From Entonaema liquescens (lineage: Eukaryota; Ascomycota; Sordariomycetes; Xylariales; Xylariaceae): a DNA stretch of 64,000 nt. The stretch is from NCBI GenBank assembly GCA_902805475.1, contig CADCSX010000001.1:3038001-3102000 (forward strand). Reading direction: 5' to 3'. The stretch's first letter is position 1. Each line of letters begins with the position of its first letter. Below are positions 51,219 to 60,409 of the stretch, piece by piece. Below the pieces are notes generated by a model. That model did not search any database, was not told the DNA's origin, and saw only the letters and a list, made by a program, of their open reading frames with translations. The position numbers were made by a program, and so were the translations under genes.

Positions 51219-52012
51219 TCAGGCTTTCCGAGAGAGTGCAATACAGCTAAACCGCAAATCCGCACCTCCAGCGTTCTGCTCAAGTTTTATAACCCTCCTA
51301 AACCCCAAGTCCAGCGCCTTTGAACTAAGCACATCCTCATCATCCGCCAGCGCGCCCCTATCAATCGGGCCCTTCCTCGACCCCTCCAGCTCCCAGAGTC
51401 TTCCGCCAACCTTCACAAACGCCACGAAGTGCTGTCCGAGATGCTCCTCGTTTTTCGCGACCGTATCTCCCAGCTGAACGCACGACTCGTGGGCCTTCTC
51501 GAAAGGATCGCTGTTGTACAGTAGCTCGGCGCGCTCCTCCATCCCGAGGGGAACGGCCTGGCGTCGGATCTCGTCGAGATCGGAGCCCGGCTGGATGTAC
51601 TCCGCCGCCGGCCCGTTGATGGCGCAGTGCAGGAACCCGATGGACCCACAGGCGTTGCCGATGGTCTGCTTGAACCAAATTACGGGCTCCTCGGGCCCGC
51701 GGCCTTGGTAGTCTTCCTTCCCGGCATCTTCGGCCTCGCGCTCCGCCTTCCAGGCAGGCGTAAAGGGTAAGATGACTAGCAGAGCTAGGGCGGGACGGGG
51801 GATATGTGCCAGGAGTTCGGGTTCGTCGAGCGACCAGACGTCGTAGAATGATAGCTCCTGCGATAGGCCTAGTTTCGCGGCTAACTGGTTCATCACCTCG
51901 GGGTTATTCTCTACCATTAGGTAAGTATTAGTAGCAATGTCTATCTCCACCAAATAACAAATGTGTTAAAAGGATGAGTACCTAGAACAACCCATGATTT
52001 CTTGTCCGCCAT
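51219..52012 (-). CDS. Ubiquitin carboxyl-terminal hydrolase, UCH family (peptidase C12; YUH1/UCHL3-like)
   Basis: Two exons, 52012-51982 and 51910-51219, give 240 residues. The 71-nt intron starts GTACTC, has a CTAAT branch site and ends GTAG; splicing restores the family start MADKKSWVVLENNPEVMNQL. Catalytic elements are QTIGNACGSIG (oxyanion Gln92, nucleophile Cys98) and GQHFVAFV (His171). The third residue, normally the Asp of L-Y/W-E-L-D-G, reads Glu186 in LWELEGSRKGP. UCH enzymes cleave small adducts from the ubiquitin C-terminus and recycle free ubiquitin in the cytosol. Length (about 230-240) is normal. The second coding exon is GC-rich compared with its flanks. Confidence 0.94.
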
Positions 52013-52970
52013 GGTTAGGTATTATAAGTCAGTTCTAGTTATTATAGGTGATCGTCCTTTTTTCGAAACCTGATGTTGCTTCCCCAGACACTTGCCTAGT
52101 AAAAAGCTGACTTGGAGATATTGATAAAAACAGCAGTTTATTTGTGAAATGTGCGGAAGCTTGTGTATTATGCAACTCGTTTGTTAGGCACCTAGGTAGG
52201 CAGCAGGGAGTACGTCATGGGAAGCTACCTATAAGGACCTGCACCGTAGGTACCTGCCTACCTACTACCCCACAGTTGGGTATGCGTATATAGATTTCTA
52301 CCTAGACACGTGAGGCTCCGCCTATATTGAAATTTTATTTGATTTTACTATTATGCTAAAACCTTAGGTGTGTTGTTATACTGGTAGCGATGTTGCAAGT
52401 GTTATTATTTAATTAGCCAGTATCCCTCGAAGAGTCTGATTGAGACCATCGTTGCAAGAGTATACTCAGTCATTACTATAACATGAATTTAACAATGGCC
52501 ACTTACTTAAGATACGTTCTATGGAATAGATATTATTTTTTGCGCCTCCATACGATGTTGTCGTTTTTCAATGTAGAACCCAAATGCTATTATATGAACC
52601 AGATATGAACCACTTTCGAATAATCTCTTGGAACCTTTCCACAGCTATTTGTTATGCAATAAATCAACTTCTTTAGATAGCTTTAATGACGCGAGAGAGA
52701 ATAAGTTCCAAATTAATAATTTGGGCAGCGTTGGCAGATCGGTTCTAATTTATAAGCGCGTTGGAAAGCCTGTTATAACTACCTACCTTAGTTATTATAG
52801 GAGATTATGTTGGTGAACCACCTAGTATTGATCTAAGCTCTATAACATGTTTCAAAAGTCGAACTATTAAAAGATAGTTCTCAGTATAAAATAAACTTTC
52901 AAAAGTCATATGCATCAACAGGAATTGTTAAATATCTCACGGAGAAAATAAATACCTAGGCTTTATTTAA
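52013..52970. other. AT-rich intergenic region
   Basis: About 960 bp between the UCH gene and the 3' end of the HET gene, clearly AT-rich from 52320 onward. It has one ACCTAGGT copy at 52190-52197. No gene seen. Confidence 0.6.
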
Positions 52971-55343
52971 TCAACCAAGGAGAAAGCGTTGTATCCTAGC
53001 ACACTGCGTCTCCTGGAAACACAGCTCCCCGAACGGGTTTCTGCTACTCTCCAATAGCAGTCCCTTCCTATATGCAATTCCCTCGACCCACTCGAGAATG
53101 ATGAAATAGTGTTCGCCCGAACGGCGAGGATCTTCTACATCTCCTATTAGTAAACAGTCGAATGTATTACCGTCATTTTCCCCGGTGTTCTCGTGCTCAT
53201 CGGAGCCTAGCTGGTCGGATTCATCCTCCTCCTCGGAATCATACACGCTGGTGTCACATTCCTCAGAATCATAATCATCATTGTCGACGCCCTCGTAGTA
53301 ATACTTGTCAGAGTCGGAGTTGTAATAATCTGGCATGTCCTCGTCGAAGTAGTATATGGCACCTTCCGATAGCTGGCTGAAGTCAAGTTGGAATATAATC
53401 CCGTCTACCGTTATAAGCGTGCCTTTCTCCCTAACTCTAGATATATCAACTTCAGGACTTGCAAGTCGCTCTATTCCGAGATGAGGATCTACACGGAAAC
53501 CGTCAATATACTCAGCTTCTTCCGTCTGTTCACCCTCTACTCCAAAGTAGGTGCTGCAGTAAAACGAATGGAACCCGCAGGAAATGAAACTGATAGGTCC
53601 TTTCCAGCCTGTCCACGACCAGGAAGGAAAGTCTGGCCTCCTCGCCAACTTGGAGCTGGTAGAACGCCGCCTCCATACTAAATGTTCCAGGAATCTCTGC
53701 CGCGGTATTCCCCAGTAGAAACCAGACGGCAGGTGTGATGCCTCGAGCCGATTTAGCACTGCTGATATAGCGTTAATCGCGTCGGAGTCTTCTCTGATAG
53801 ACCTTAACGAGTACGACTCGATTTGCTTGGTATATATACCCAACCCGAAGTCGAGATCCGACTTTGCCATGACACCCTGCCGCTCTGGCGTGGGTGCAAA
53901 GGGATTCATAAATTGTGCGAAATTAGATGTGTCTATCAGGAGTTTAGAATCCCGGGAAGTTCCCAATTTCAGGGGCATTTTAAGCATCCCGTCACCCGCG
54001 TGGTCATGCCGAGGCGAAGTCGGAGTAAAGAATAACTCGCAAGCCTGGGCAACATTACATTCGAAGTAAGCTTGATTTTCCGTAAAGTAAAGACATCGCG
54101 GAGAGAGTAAAGCCTCTTGTAGCGTCCAACCACGAGTTGCCCATATTGATTTGGAAATTTCTTGGCCAAGACTCTTTACGAGTGTTGGGGGTAAGGTCAC
54201 TAGATTGATGCTTCCGACTGAGCATGACCATTGGTTATTCTTGTGATAAGAAATATCGCTTGGTCTTACCCGCGCAAGGCCAGAACCAGCATTGTCGCCC
54301 GTGAGGGCAACTAGTGTCACCGATGCGCCCTGATATATGAGATCCATAAGTTGTATCTGTTGCTCCAAGTGAAGCCTGTCAGCTTGATCGATGCAAATGG
54401 AGTCGACCCAAACATAATCCATCCCAAGGTCCTTTGTGATTTGTATGGCATCTTCTATAGTTTGGGGTGGGTTTGAAACAGTAGATCCAAGACTATATTT
54501 CCCCTGCTCGACTGATCCCCAGACATAGCTTAGAGCAGCGTATGCTACCCTTTCATTCTCCGGATATTGAACAATCTTGCGAGTGCGTACATCAAGCAAC
54601 CGCATTTGATGTTGTTTATCATCCCAGGTGGGCGAACAAGATCCACCATGATGCTTGGCACAGCCATCAATCCAGTCTTTAATAATATCAATGTCGACCT
54701 TAGCAGGATTCAAATGTCTAATATGTAGGTCCGCATCCGAAGTACCGGCAGCCAAGCACATTATCTGACTTGTTGGATAATCCATTTGTCCAATAGTTCC
54801 GTACTTATTCAGTTTCCCGAAGGTAGCGACCAAATACCTTCCATTATATCCTTGTATATCAAACACGCCCAACGAGCCCAGCGCTCCGTTGGCCCATTGC
54901 GGGTCAAGAAAAATATCTAGATCCTCGAAGTCAGTCAAAGGAAGCTTGGCCCCATCTAGACATATGAAAACCATTCGACACAGGGGACAGCAGCTACGAA
55001 GGACCCGGTGGACAGCGGAACCGAAATTGAAGTATTTCCCGAACTCAATTCTTTGAGCCATGAAAACCATGAGATCCGGCCATATCGAGCTGCAATTATC
55101 ACAGAGGGGGGCGTCGTCCGCTGTAGCTTCAAGGACATATGGGGTTTCTATGGACCTGATTCCAGGGGCCAGTCTTCTGCATCCTGAAGCCTGATGCCCA
55201 ATGCTGCGACATCGAACACATAATATCGGTTCATAAGAGCTTTCTTGGGGATTGAAATCGATCTGTGAAGTAAGTGCATCGTATACATCCTTGTCGTCGG
55301 AATCCAAAAACGAATCAAAATCAAAATCTGTTTCGTAAGACAT
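52971..55343 (-). CDS. HET-domain (heterokaryon incompatibility) protein with N-terminal CCHC zinc knuckle
   Basis: One uninterrupted exon of 790 residues from ATG at 55343. The HET domain starts near residue 266: YAALSYVWGS, then YVWVDSICIDQADRLHLEQQ with ASVTLVALTG, and later IWATRGWTLQEALLSPRCLYFTENQAYFEC, the three HET blocks in order. N-terminal to it are several Cys motifs: CVRCRSIGHQASGC (residues 42-55, exactly C-x2-C-x4-H-x4-C), CDNC (81-84) and CCPLC (118-122); the last two are common in this HET subfamily. A very acidic stretch with Tyr/Asp/Ser/Glu runs (about 660-725) precedes a folded-looking tail. HET proteins can trigger regulated cell death on non-self recognition; many have unknown roles. 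It is intact and has no adjacent partner gene that I can identify. Confidence 0.93.
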   Translation of the reverse strand: MSYETDFDFDSFLDSDDKDVYDALTSQIDFNPQESSYEPILCVRCRSIGHQASGCRRLAPGIRSIETPYVLEATADDAPLCDNCSSIWPDLMVFMAQRIEFGKYFNFGSAVHRVLRSCCPLCRMVFICLDGAKLPLTDFEDLDIFLDPQWANGALGSLGVFDIQGYNGRYLVATFGKLNKYGTIGQMDYPTSQIMCLAAGTSDADLHIRHLNPAKVDIDIIKDWIDGCAKHHGGSCSPTWDDKQHQMRLLDVRTRKIVQYPENERVAYAALSYVWGSVEQGKYSLGSTVSNPPQTIEDAIQITKDLGMDYVWVDSICIDQADRLHLEQQIQLMDLIYQGASVTLVALTGDNAGSGLARVRPSDISYHKNNQWSCSVGSINLVTLPPTLVKSLGQEISKSIWATRGWTLQEALLSPRCLYFTENQAYFECNVAQACELFFTPTSPRHDHAGDGMLKMPLKLGTSRDSKLLIDTSNFAQFMNPFAPTPERQGVMAKSDLDFGLGIYTKQIESYSLRSIREDSDAINAISAVLNRLEASHLPSGFYWGIPRQRFLEHLVWRRRSTSSKLARRPDFPSWSWTGWKGPISFISCGFHSFYCSTYFGVEGEQTEEAEYIDGFRVDPHLGIERLASPEVDISRVREKGTLITVDGIIFQLDFSQLSEGAIYYFDEDMPDYYNSDSDKYYYEGVDNDDYDSEECDTSVYDSEEEDESDQLGSDEHENTGENDGNTFDCLLIGDVEDPRRSGEHYFIILEWVEGIAYRKGLLLESSRNPFGELCFQETQCARIQRFLLG

Positions 55344-55580
55344 ATCGTTAATACTCTTTTAAGAATGAATGTAGATGCTACGAAGAGTACCTATAATAAG
55401 CATGGAAGAATTACATGTATAAAGCTAAGATCTGAAAGGAGTCTATACCTGGAAGGGTTAGTATATGCAATTATGCTGAGTTAGTATGTAACTCTAGGCA
55501 CCATGACCTCCCTATAGGATTATAGGCGGTGCTAAGGGGCTTATTCGACTCCGCCACTATCGCAATCTTCCATGTCTCCT

Positions 55581-57987
55581 TTACGAATTCTCCAATTTCC
55601 TCACCCTCCTCTCAACCCCCTCCTCAAATTCCCTAACTCCACCTTCCAACACACTCATAGCTCCCGCCCTCAACCTACACACAATTCTCCTCCTCAGGCC
55701 GCCCGCTCCTGTTCCCGCTCCTTCTCCTCCCTCATCATCCTCCTCACTCTCCTCCCCATCTTCTCCCGTCCCCCTCCACCACGCCCCTCACAAACCACCG
55801 GTCGTGACTAACCAACACCACGGCGCCCTCCCAGCCCCTCAGCGCCCCCGCAGCGCCGCCACAGTCTCGTAGTCGAGATGCGTCGTCGCCTCGTCGAGGA
55901 CCAGACAGTGCGGCCGCCGGCGCACGATCCGGGCTAGCTCTAGCCGCACTAGCTGCCCGCCGGACAGCCTGCGGACGGGGACGTCGGAGGCCAGGCGGCC
56001 GGGGAGGCCGAGGGAGCCCAGGAGGGCTCTGATCTCGCCTTCGTCCTGCTCGGCGTCCGATTCCCTCATGAGCAGGTGTAGGGCCGACATTTCCGGCTCC
56101 GCGCGTCCCATCTCCTGCAACGTCTGGACGGCGTGCTGCGCGTAGTACCCGAGTTTGAGCCGCGGGTGCTTGGTTAGCGTGCCGGACGACGGGCGCGTTT
56201 CTTCGACGAGCAGTTTGATGAGGGTGGACTTGCCGCTGCCGTTGAGCCCGATGATGGCGATGCGGTCGCCCATGCCGACGGAGAGAGTCACGTCTTTAAG
56301 AACGAGAGGCGCTTTTGTGTTCCTCGCGTATCGGAAACACACTTTTTCTAGCGAGAGAAGGGCCCCGGGGAACCGGAGCTCGGGTGGGTCCGGCAGCGCG
56401 AAACTCACGGGCCGCTCGTCCTGCGGGATGTCGATCTCGGCACGGGCCGTGAGGTGGTACCCGATTAGGTCCCGGTTGAGCTTGAAGCGGCCGCCCTTCG
56501 CGTTGACTTCCAGGCCCCACCTGTCGTCCAGCTTCTTCTGGCGGGACTTGGCCTGGCGGATTTTGTTCCGGTCGTCGTTCGCCTTGCCCTCGCGCATGTT
56601 GCGCTGGATCGTCTGCTGGATATGCTCCTTCTGCTTGTCCTGGGCTTCCTTCATCTTGGTCAGGTGGACCTTTTCTCGGCGTGCGAGGTCTCGTATGTAG
56701 GAAGGTCGCCGTGGAAGTACGTCAGGTCTTTGTCCTTGATGACGAGGAGATCCGTACACAGGGTTATGAAGTCGCGGTCGTGGGATACCAGGATTAGGGT
56801 GGGTGGATCGGACGACTTGGCCAGGGCTGTGAGATGCCGCTGTAGCCAGATTATTCCGAGGAGGTCGAGAAAGTTCGTCGGTTCGTCGAGGATCAATATA
56901 TCTGTGTCTTGAAGGAGTGCGGCTGCTAAGGCCGTTCTCATTTTCCAACCACCGGATAAACTTGAGACGCGTTGCGCCATGCGAGCTTCAGAGAAGCCTA
57001 GTCCCGTAAGGATCTTCTTTGCTCTCGACTCAGTTTCTGCCAGCTTTGACGGCTCGACTTGGAGCTGGAGGTCAGCAAGCATGTCAGCGGCTTCGCTGGT
57101 CTCCTTCGCGAGCGTCTCTGGTGAGATCTCCTCGTCTTTCTGTTCGTACTCCAATTGGAACTCGGCAACTTTCTTTTCCATGGCGGTCAGGGCTTTCCGG
57201 GCTTGCATTCCCCTTGCACCACTACGAAGTCTCGCGTCTTTATCTTTCAAAAACAATTCCTTTTGAAGGCGTCTGTACTGTACTTTCCGGAAAGCTCTTA
57301 GAGCGCCGAAGGGGTCGCCGCTATCGACACCCCGTGATAAAACTATGGCTGATTAGCTGCATGGTCTATAAGTCTGGTATGAAATACGGACCATCGAGTT
57401 CTTTTTGAAACTCCTGCTTGGCAGTGGCTCGTTCGATAACTTCCTCGAGTACCGCCGGCCCCTCCCCTTCGCTAGGTGCGGGAACCGGGCCTTCGTCGGC
57501 GTTGACATCCCCAACATCAGTCTGCTGTAAAAGAGTGACGCGCGTTTCCTCCGGTATGCCTGGTATAAGCTTTTCCGCTATCGCTTTCAATAGAGCTGGC
57601 ATAACTTATAAGTCACAATCCTCTCTTTACAAATTATACCTCCATTAGAATATATTCGACTCACTTGATTTCCCAGTACCATTCCTTCCGACCAATGCAT
57701 ATCGTTGGCCAGCTTTGAGTCTCAACTTAGCATTACTAAGTATCTCGGTGCCTTCGCTCTTTGCTTTGGCTTTGGCTTTGCCTTTGGCACCGGTCTTGGA
57801 TCCCGATTTAACAATGATATTTAATCCTTCGATATCCAACTAATATCATTTCCGTTAGGTTCTATAATATATAAAGAGTAGTACGTAGAATAATTACCTC
57901 GCGATAGTTAGGAGTTCCGATGTTAAAGCGTGTCTGCTTCGAAGTACACACGATAGTCGCAACGCTCTCGGCTTCCATGGATGTCAT
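55581..57987 (-). pseudogene. ABC-F family ATPase gene broken by three frame changes
   Basis: The conserved 5' exons are 57987-57898, 57839-57665, 57595-57392 and 57342 onward; a further upstream exon is possible. The first ABC module is complete: GRNGTGKST (split by an intron), LSGGWKMRTALAAALL, ILILDEPTNFLD, SHDRDF. The frame is lost at an AAAA run (56671-56674), just after HGDLPTYETSHAEK, and resumes in another frame with VHLTKMKEAQDKQ. The second module has GLNGSGKST, RLSGGQLVRLELAR and LDEATTHLD (Ala for Pro). An 11-bp tandem duplication (55835-55856) then causes a stop at 55839, while the homology (LRGWEGAVVLVSHDRWFV) goes on in a shifted frame. A third shift near 55750-55785 leads to the tail that ends at the TAA at 55581. 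ABC-F proteins are soluble ribosome-associated ATPases. Sequencing errors are an alternative for the homopolymer sites. Confidence 0.82.
55835..55856 (-). repeat. 11-bp tandem duplication in the ABC-F gene
   Basis: On the minus strand GCGCTGCGGGG is followed directly by GCGCTGAGGGG (10 of 11 identical). The unit is not a multiple of three and produces the stop codon that ends the second ABC module. Confidence 0.9.
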
Positions 57988-58446
57988 GCTTGCGGGCAGT
58001 ATCTCGAATGCCTACTAAAGCTTGCCAATAAACAATCTACGATGGAATTCCCATTCTTTAAAAGGGAAATGCAATTGATATATTACATGTTGTTTGAATA
58101 CGATTGAAGCCTTTGACCCCCATTCGCTCTTCCTCAGGGTCCAACCTGGCCTCGGTACATCGATCGTACCTATACGATCTATACAACGGCACTCTTGGCT
58201 GCAGTAGCGCGGATGATTCATTCTGTTTCATTATGGAATCGCTACGTGATTGGCTGATTCAGGATATAATGACTCAAACCGGCGTGTACGTAGTGCATAG
58301 CCGCGCTGTAGTCTTACTACCTAACCTAGTCGGGACTATACGTACGCTTTTAGCTTATGTTGTTGGATATGATGTATCAATTGGAATAATATACTTGTAT
58401 AGGTTAAATGCGCTGATGAATGTAGGCTCTTCAGATGGCCAACTAA
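57988..58446. other. Short intergenic region upstream of the ABC-F gene
   Basis: A 116-codon plus-strand frame and a minus-strand frame overlap here and neither has a recognisable domain. A further 5' exon of the ABC-F gene may lie here, since an in-frame acceptor (TTTAG/TAG) occurs near 58015 and the frame upstream of the first ATG is open, but I could not define it. Confidence 0.45.
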
Positions 58447-59910
58447 CTAGGTAAGTAATGATCTATCCACTAAAACCCTCAAATGAGGTTTATCTTCCGT
58501 CTTGACGGTCATCGAACCACCTTGTGGTAACTCTACAATAGTGCCATCAATACACACCTTCCTCCATCTAGTGTCTTCTTCTAAAGTAGTGATCTTAACC
58601 TCACCGGTCTCCTCATACCCAACTCCCTCTTCCTTGCCATCTCCTCCAGTCCACTTCATACTAATATGTTTCCCTTCGTTGTACGCCTGCGTCATGATCT
58701 CCATAGTCTTCGCTCCGTTAACAGCGCCGAAATGGACGAGTCGTAGCTTGCCATCTAGAGGCTTACTAGCAGGCGATATGGTGAACGTCTTCTCTAAATT
58801 GGACACCATCGTAGCCAAGATGTATGCGTGCTGGTCCCGGTCTAACCTCTGTAGTTGAGCAACATCTTTCCCCAAAAGCTCAACTGCGGCGTTATACGCG
58901 TGGCTTTCCTTAAGCAATTGCTGCGCTACCATGCCAAAGCGCTTCGCACCGTGCTTGCGATACTCCGGCGTATCGCTCTCCCATACTAACTGGCTGTGGA
59001 AGCCGTAGCTGGCAACGATAGCCCCGTAGAGGTGGGACACGACGTCGGCATGGCTTTCTATTTCTCCTGCGGCGCTAGCATCCCCTGGTTCTGGGCTTGT
59101 GTAAGTTATAATGCGAGAGCCCGGCGAGAACTCCGCCTTGAAAGAAGGCAACGCCGCAGCTCGGCCGTTGAACAAAGTGCGCAAGCCCTGGACTAGACTA
59201 GATGGCGCTGGAAAATTGGTTCCCGAGCCCACCGTCATATGAAGCGAGTGAAAAAGTGCATTTCCCGTTCCTAACGGGAGTATTGCAATCAGCGGCAGAC
59301 GCTCCTCCGAGTCGTGTCTTTCCGTCGACACGCGGCCATTAAGCATCTCAACAACGCCTCCGTCGCCACTAAGCAGCACCACGGTATGCTGCACGCCGTC
59401 TTCTCCAGTACTACTAATCTCCCGGGCGAATTCCCTTACGCTATCCGCGCTCTTCGTAAGAACTAGATTATACGGAATCGGCTCCGGCTCCGATACTTCT
59501 TCCGCCGAGTTAGAGCGATCCTCAGGACGCACCCCCAGCCGCTTTAAAAGCCCCCTTAGAACACCATTATAGAACTTCAGCGCGAGCCCCGTCCCCGACC
59601 CCGTCGACACCACGACATGCACGCGCCGCGACGGACTGCTCCGCAGGTACTCCGGCAGCTCCTCAATGAGGAATGCGTCTAGGAACGGCTGCGGTATGCT
59701 CGCTACTTGAGACTGGAATAACGCGAACTTTGGGCCCTCGTCTCCGGTCTCTTCTACTAGACTGAAAACATTGTATAAATTAGAGTCTTCCGACGCCTCG
59801 GGCTGTCGCGATATGAAGATGATCTCTTCAGCCTTGATAGATCCAAGGGTAGTGCTTGCTTCGGGCTGTCCGGTACCGGCAGGGTTACCGTCGGATTTAT
59901 CAGTAGACAT
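58447..59910 (-). CDS. Diacylglycerol/sphingoid-base kinase catalytic-domain (DAGKc) protein
   Basis: A single exon of 487 residues. The lipid-kinase DAGKc fold is shown by VHVVVSTGSGTGLALKFYNGVL (the phosphate-binding first strand), VVLLSGDGGVVEMLNG near residue 185 (the GGDGT-type ATP-binding motif, here SGDGG) and LPLGTGNALFHSLH near 210. The C-terminal half (KLRLVHFGAVNGAKTMEIM, WRKVCIDGTIVELPQGG) resembles the beta-sandwich of sphingosine/diacylglycerol kinases. It would phosphorylate a lipid such as a long-chain base or diacylglycerol. The first motif is NPxxG in classic kinases and differs here, so activity is not certain. No transmembrane segment is visible. The start ATG follows an A/T-rich leader. 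Confidence 0.85.
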   Translation of the reverse strand: MSTDKSDGNPAGTGQPEASTTLGSIKAEEIIFISRQPEASEDSNLYNVFSLVEETGDEGPKFALFQSQVASIPQPFLDAFLIEELPEYLRSSPSRRVHVVVSTGSGTGLALKFYNGVLRGLLKRLGVRPEDRSNSAEEVSEPEPIPYNLVLTKSADSVREFAREISSTGEDGVQHTVVLLSGDGGVVEMLNGRVSTERHDSEERLPLIAILPLGTGNALFHSLHMTVGSGTNFPAPSSLVQGLRTLFNGRAAALPSFKAEFSPGSRIITYTSPEPGDASAAGEIESHADVVSHLYGAIVASYGFHSQLVWESDTPEYRKHGAKRFGMVAQQLLKESHAYNAAVELLGKDVAQLQRLDRDQHAYILATMVSNLEKTFTISPASKPLDGKLRLVHFGAVNGAKTMEIMTQAYNEGKHISMKWTGGDGKEEGVGYEETGEVKITTLEEDTRWRKVCIDGTIVELPQGGSMTVKTEDKPHLRVLVDRSLLT

Positions 59911-60409
59911 ATTCCGTGTTACGAAAGCCCAATGTTATCTATGAAAAAAAAGAGCACTATATCTCAAAACCGGAGAGTTGGTATTTATATCGTAGAAAAG
60001 TCAAGATAAAAAGACACTAGATTTCCTATTGTTAGAAGGATGGAAACATGCAAGATTAAGCTTAGTAAGAGAGAACGGGCCTATAAATGCCAGTAATTTG
60101 ATGTCTCTAGAAATCATGATGTGCTGCATTAGTCTCATTGCACAATCCCGTTTTAGGTCATACCAGGCGTTTTGATTGATCCCAACGGAGAGGCTACTTG
60201 TAATTTACAGGGGGTAGTGCTATAACATTGTGGGGGGTTCGTGCCCCCCTATTTTCTTTTTCGTTAAACTCGTCGCCTTTCAATTTGCTTCATGTAATAG
60301 GCGAGCAAGGGGAAAATAAAGGGTATCATTGACCAAATCTAAGACCGGCCGTGGTATTGAGCTTTTAAAACCTGCCTTGGACTCCCTATTCTATCACTAC
60401 CATATACAA
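59911..60409. other. Intergenic region between the lipid kinase and TRM1 genes
   Basis: About 500 bp with the upstream region of the DAGKc gene and the 3' UTR of TRM1. No gene seen. Confidence 0.6.

Noticed and set aside
56668..56690. Programmed -1 ribosomal frameshift in the ABC-F gene at the AAAA run
   Set aside because: A -1 shift would indeed rejoin the frames here, but the in-frame sequence is not a canonical X-XXY-YYZ slippery site, and two further breaks downstream cannot be explained this way.
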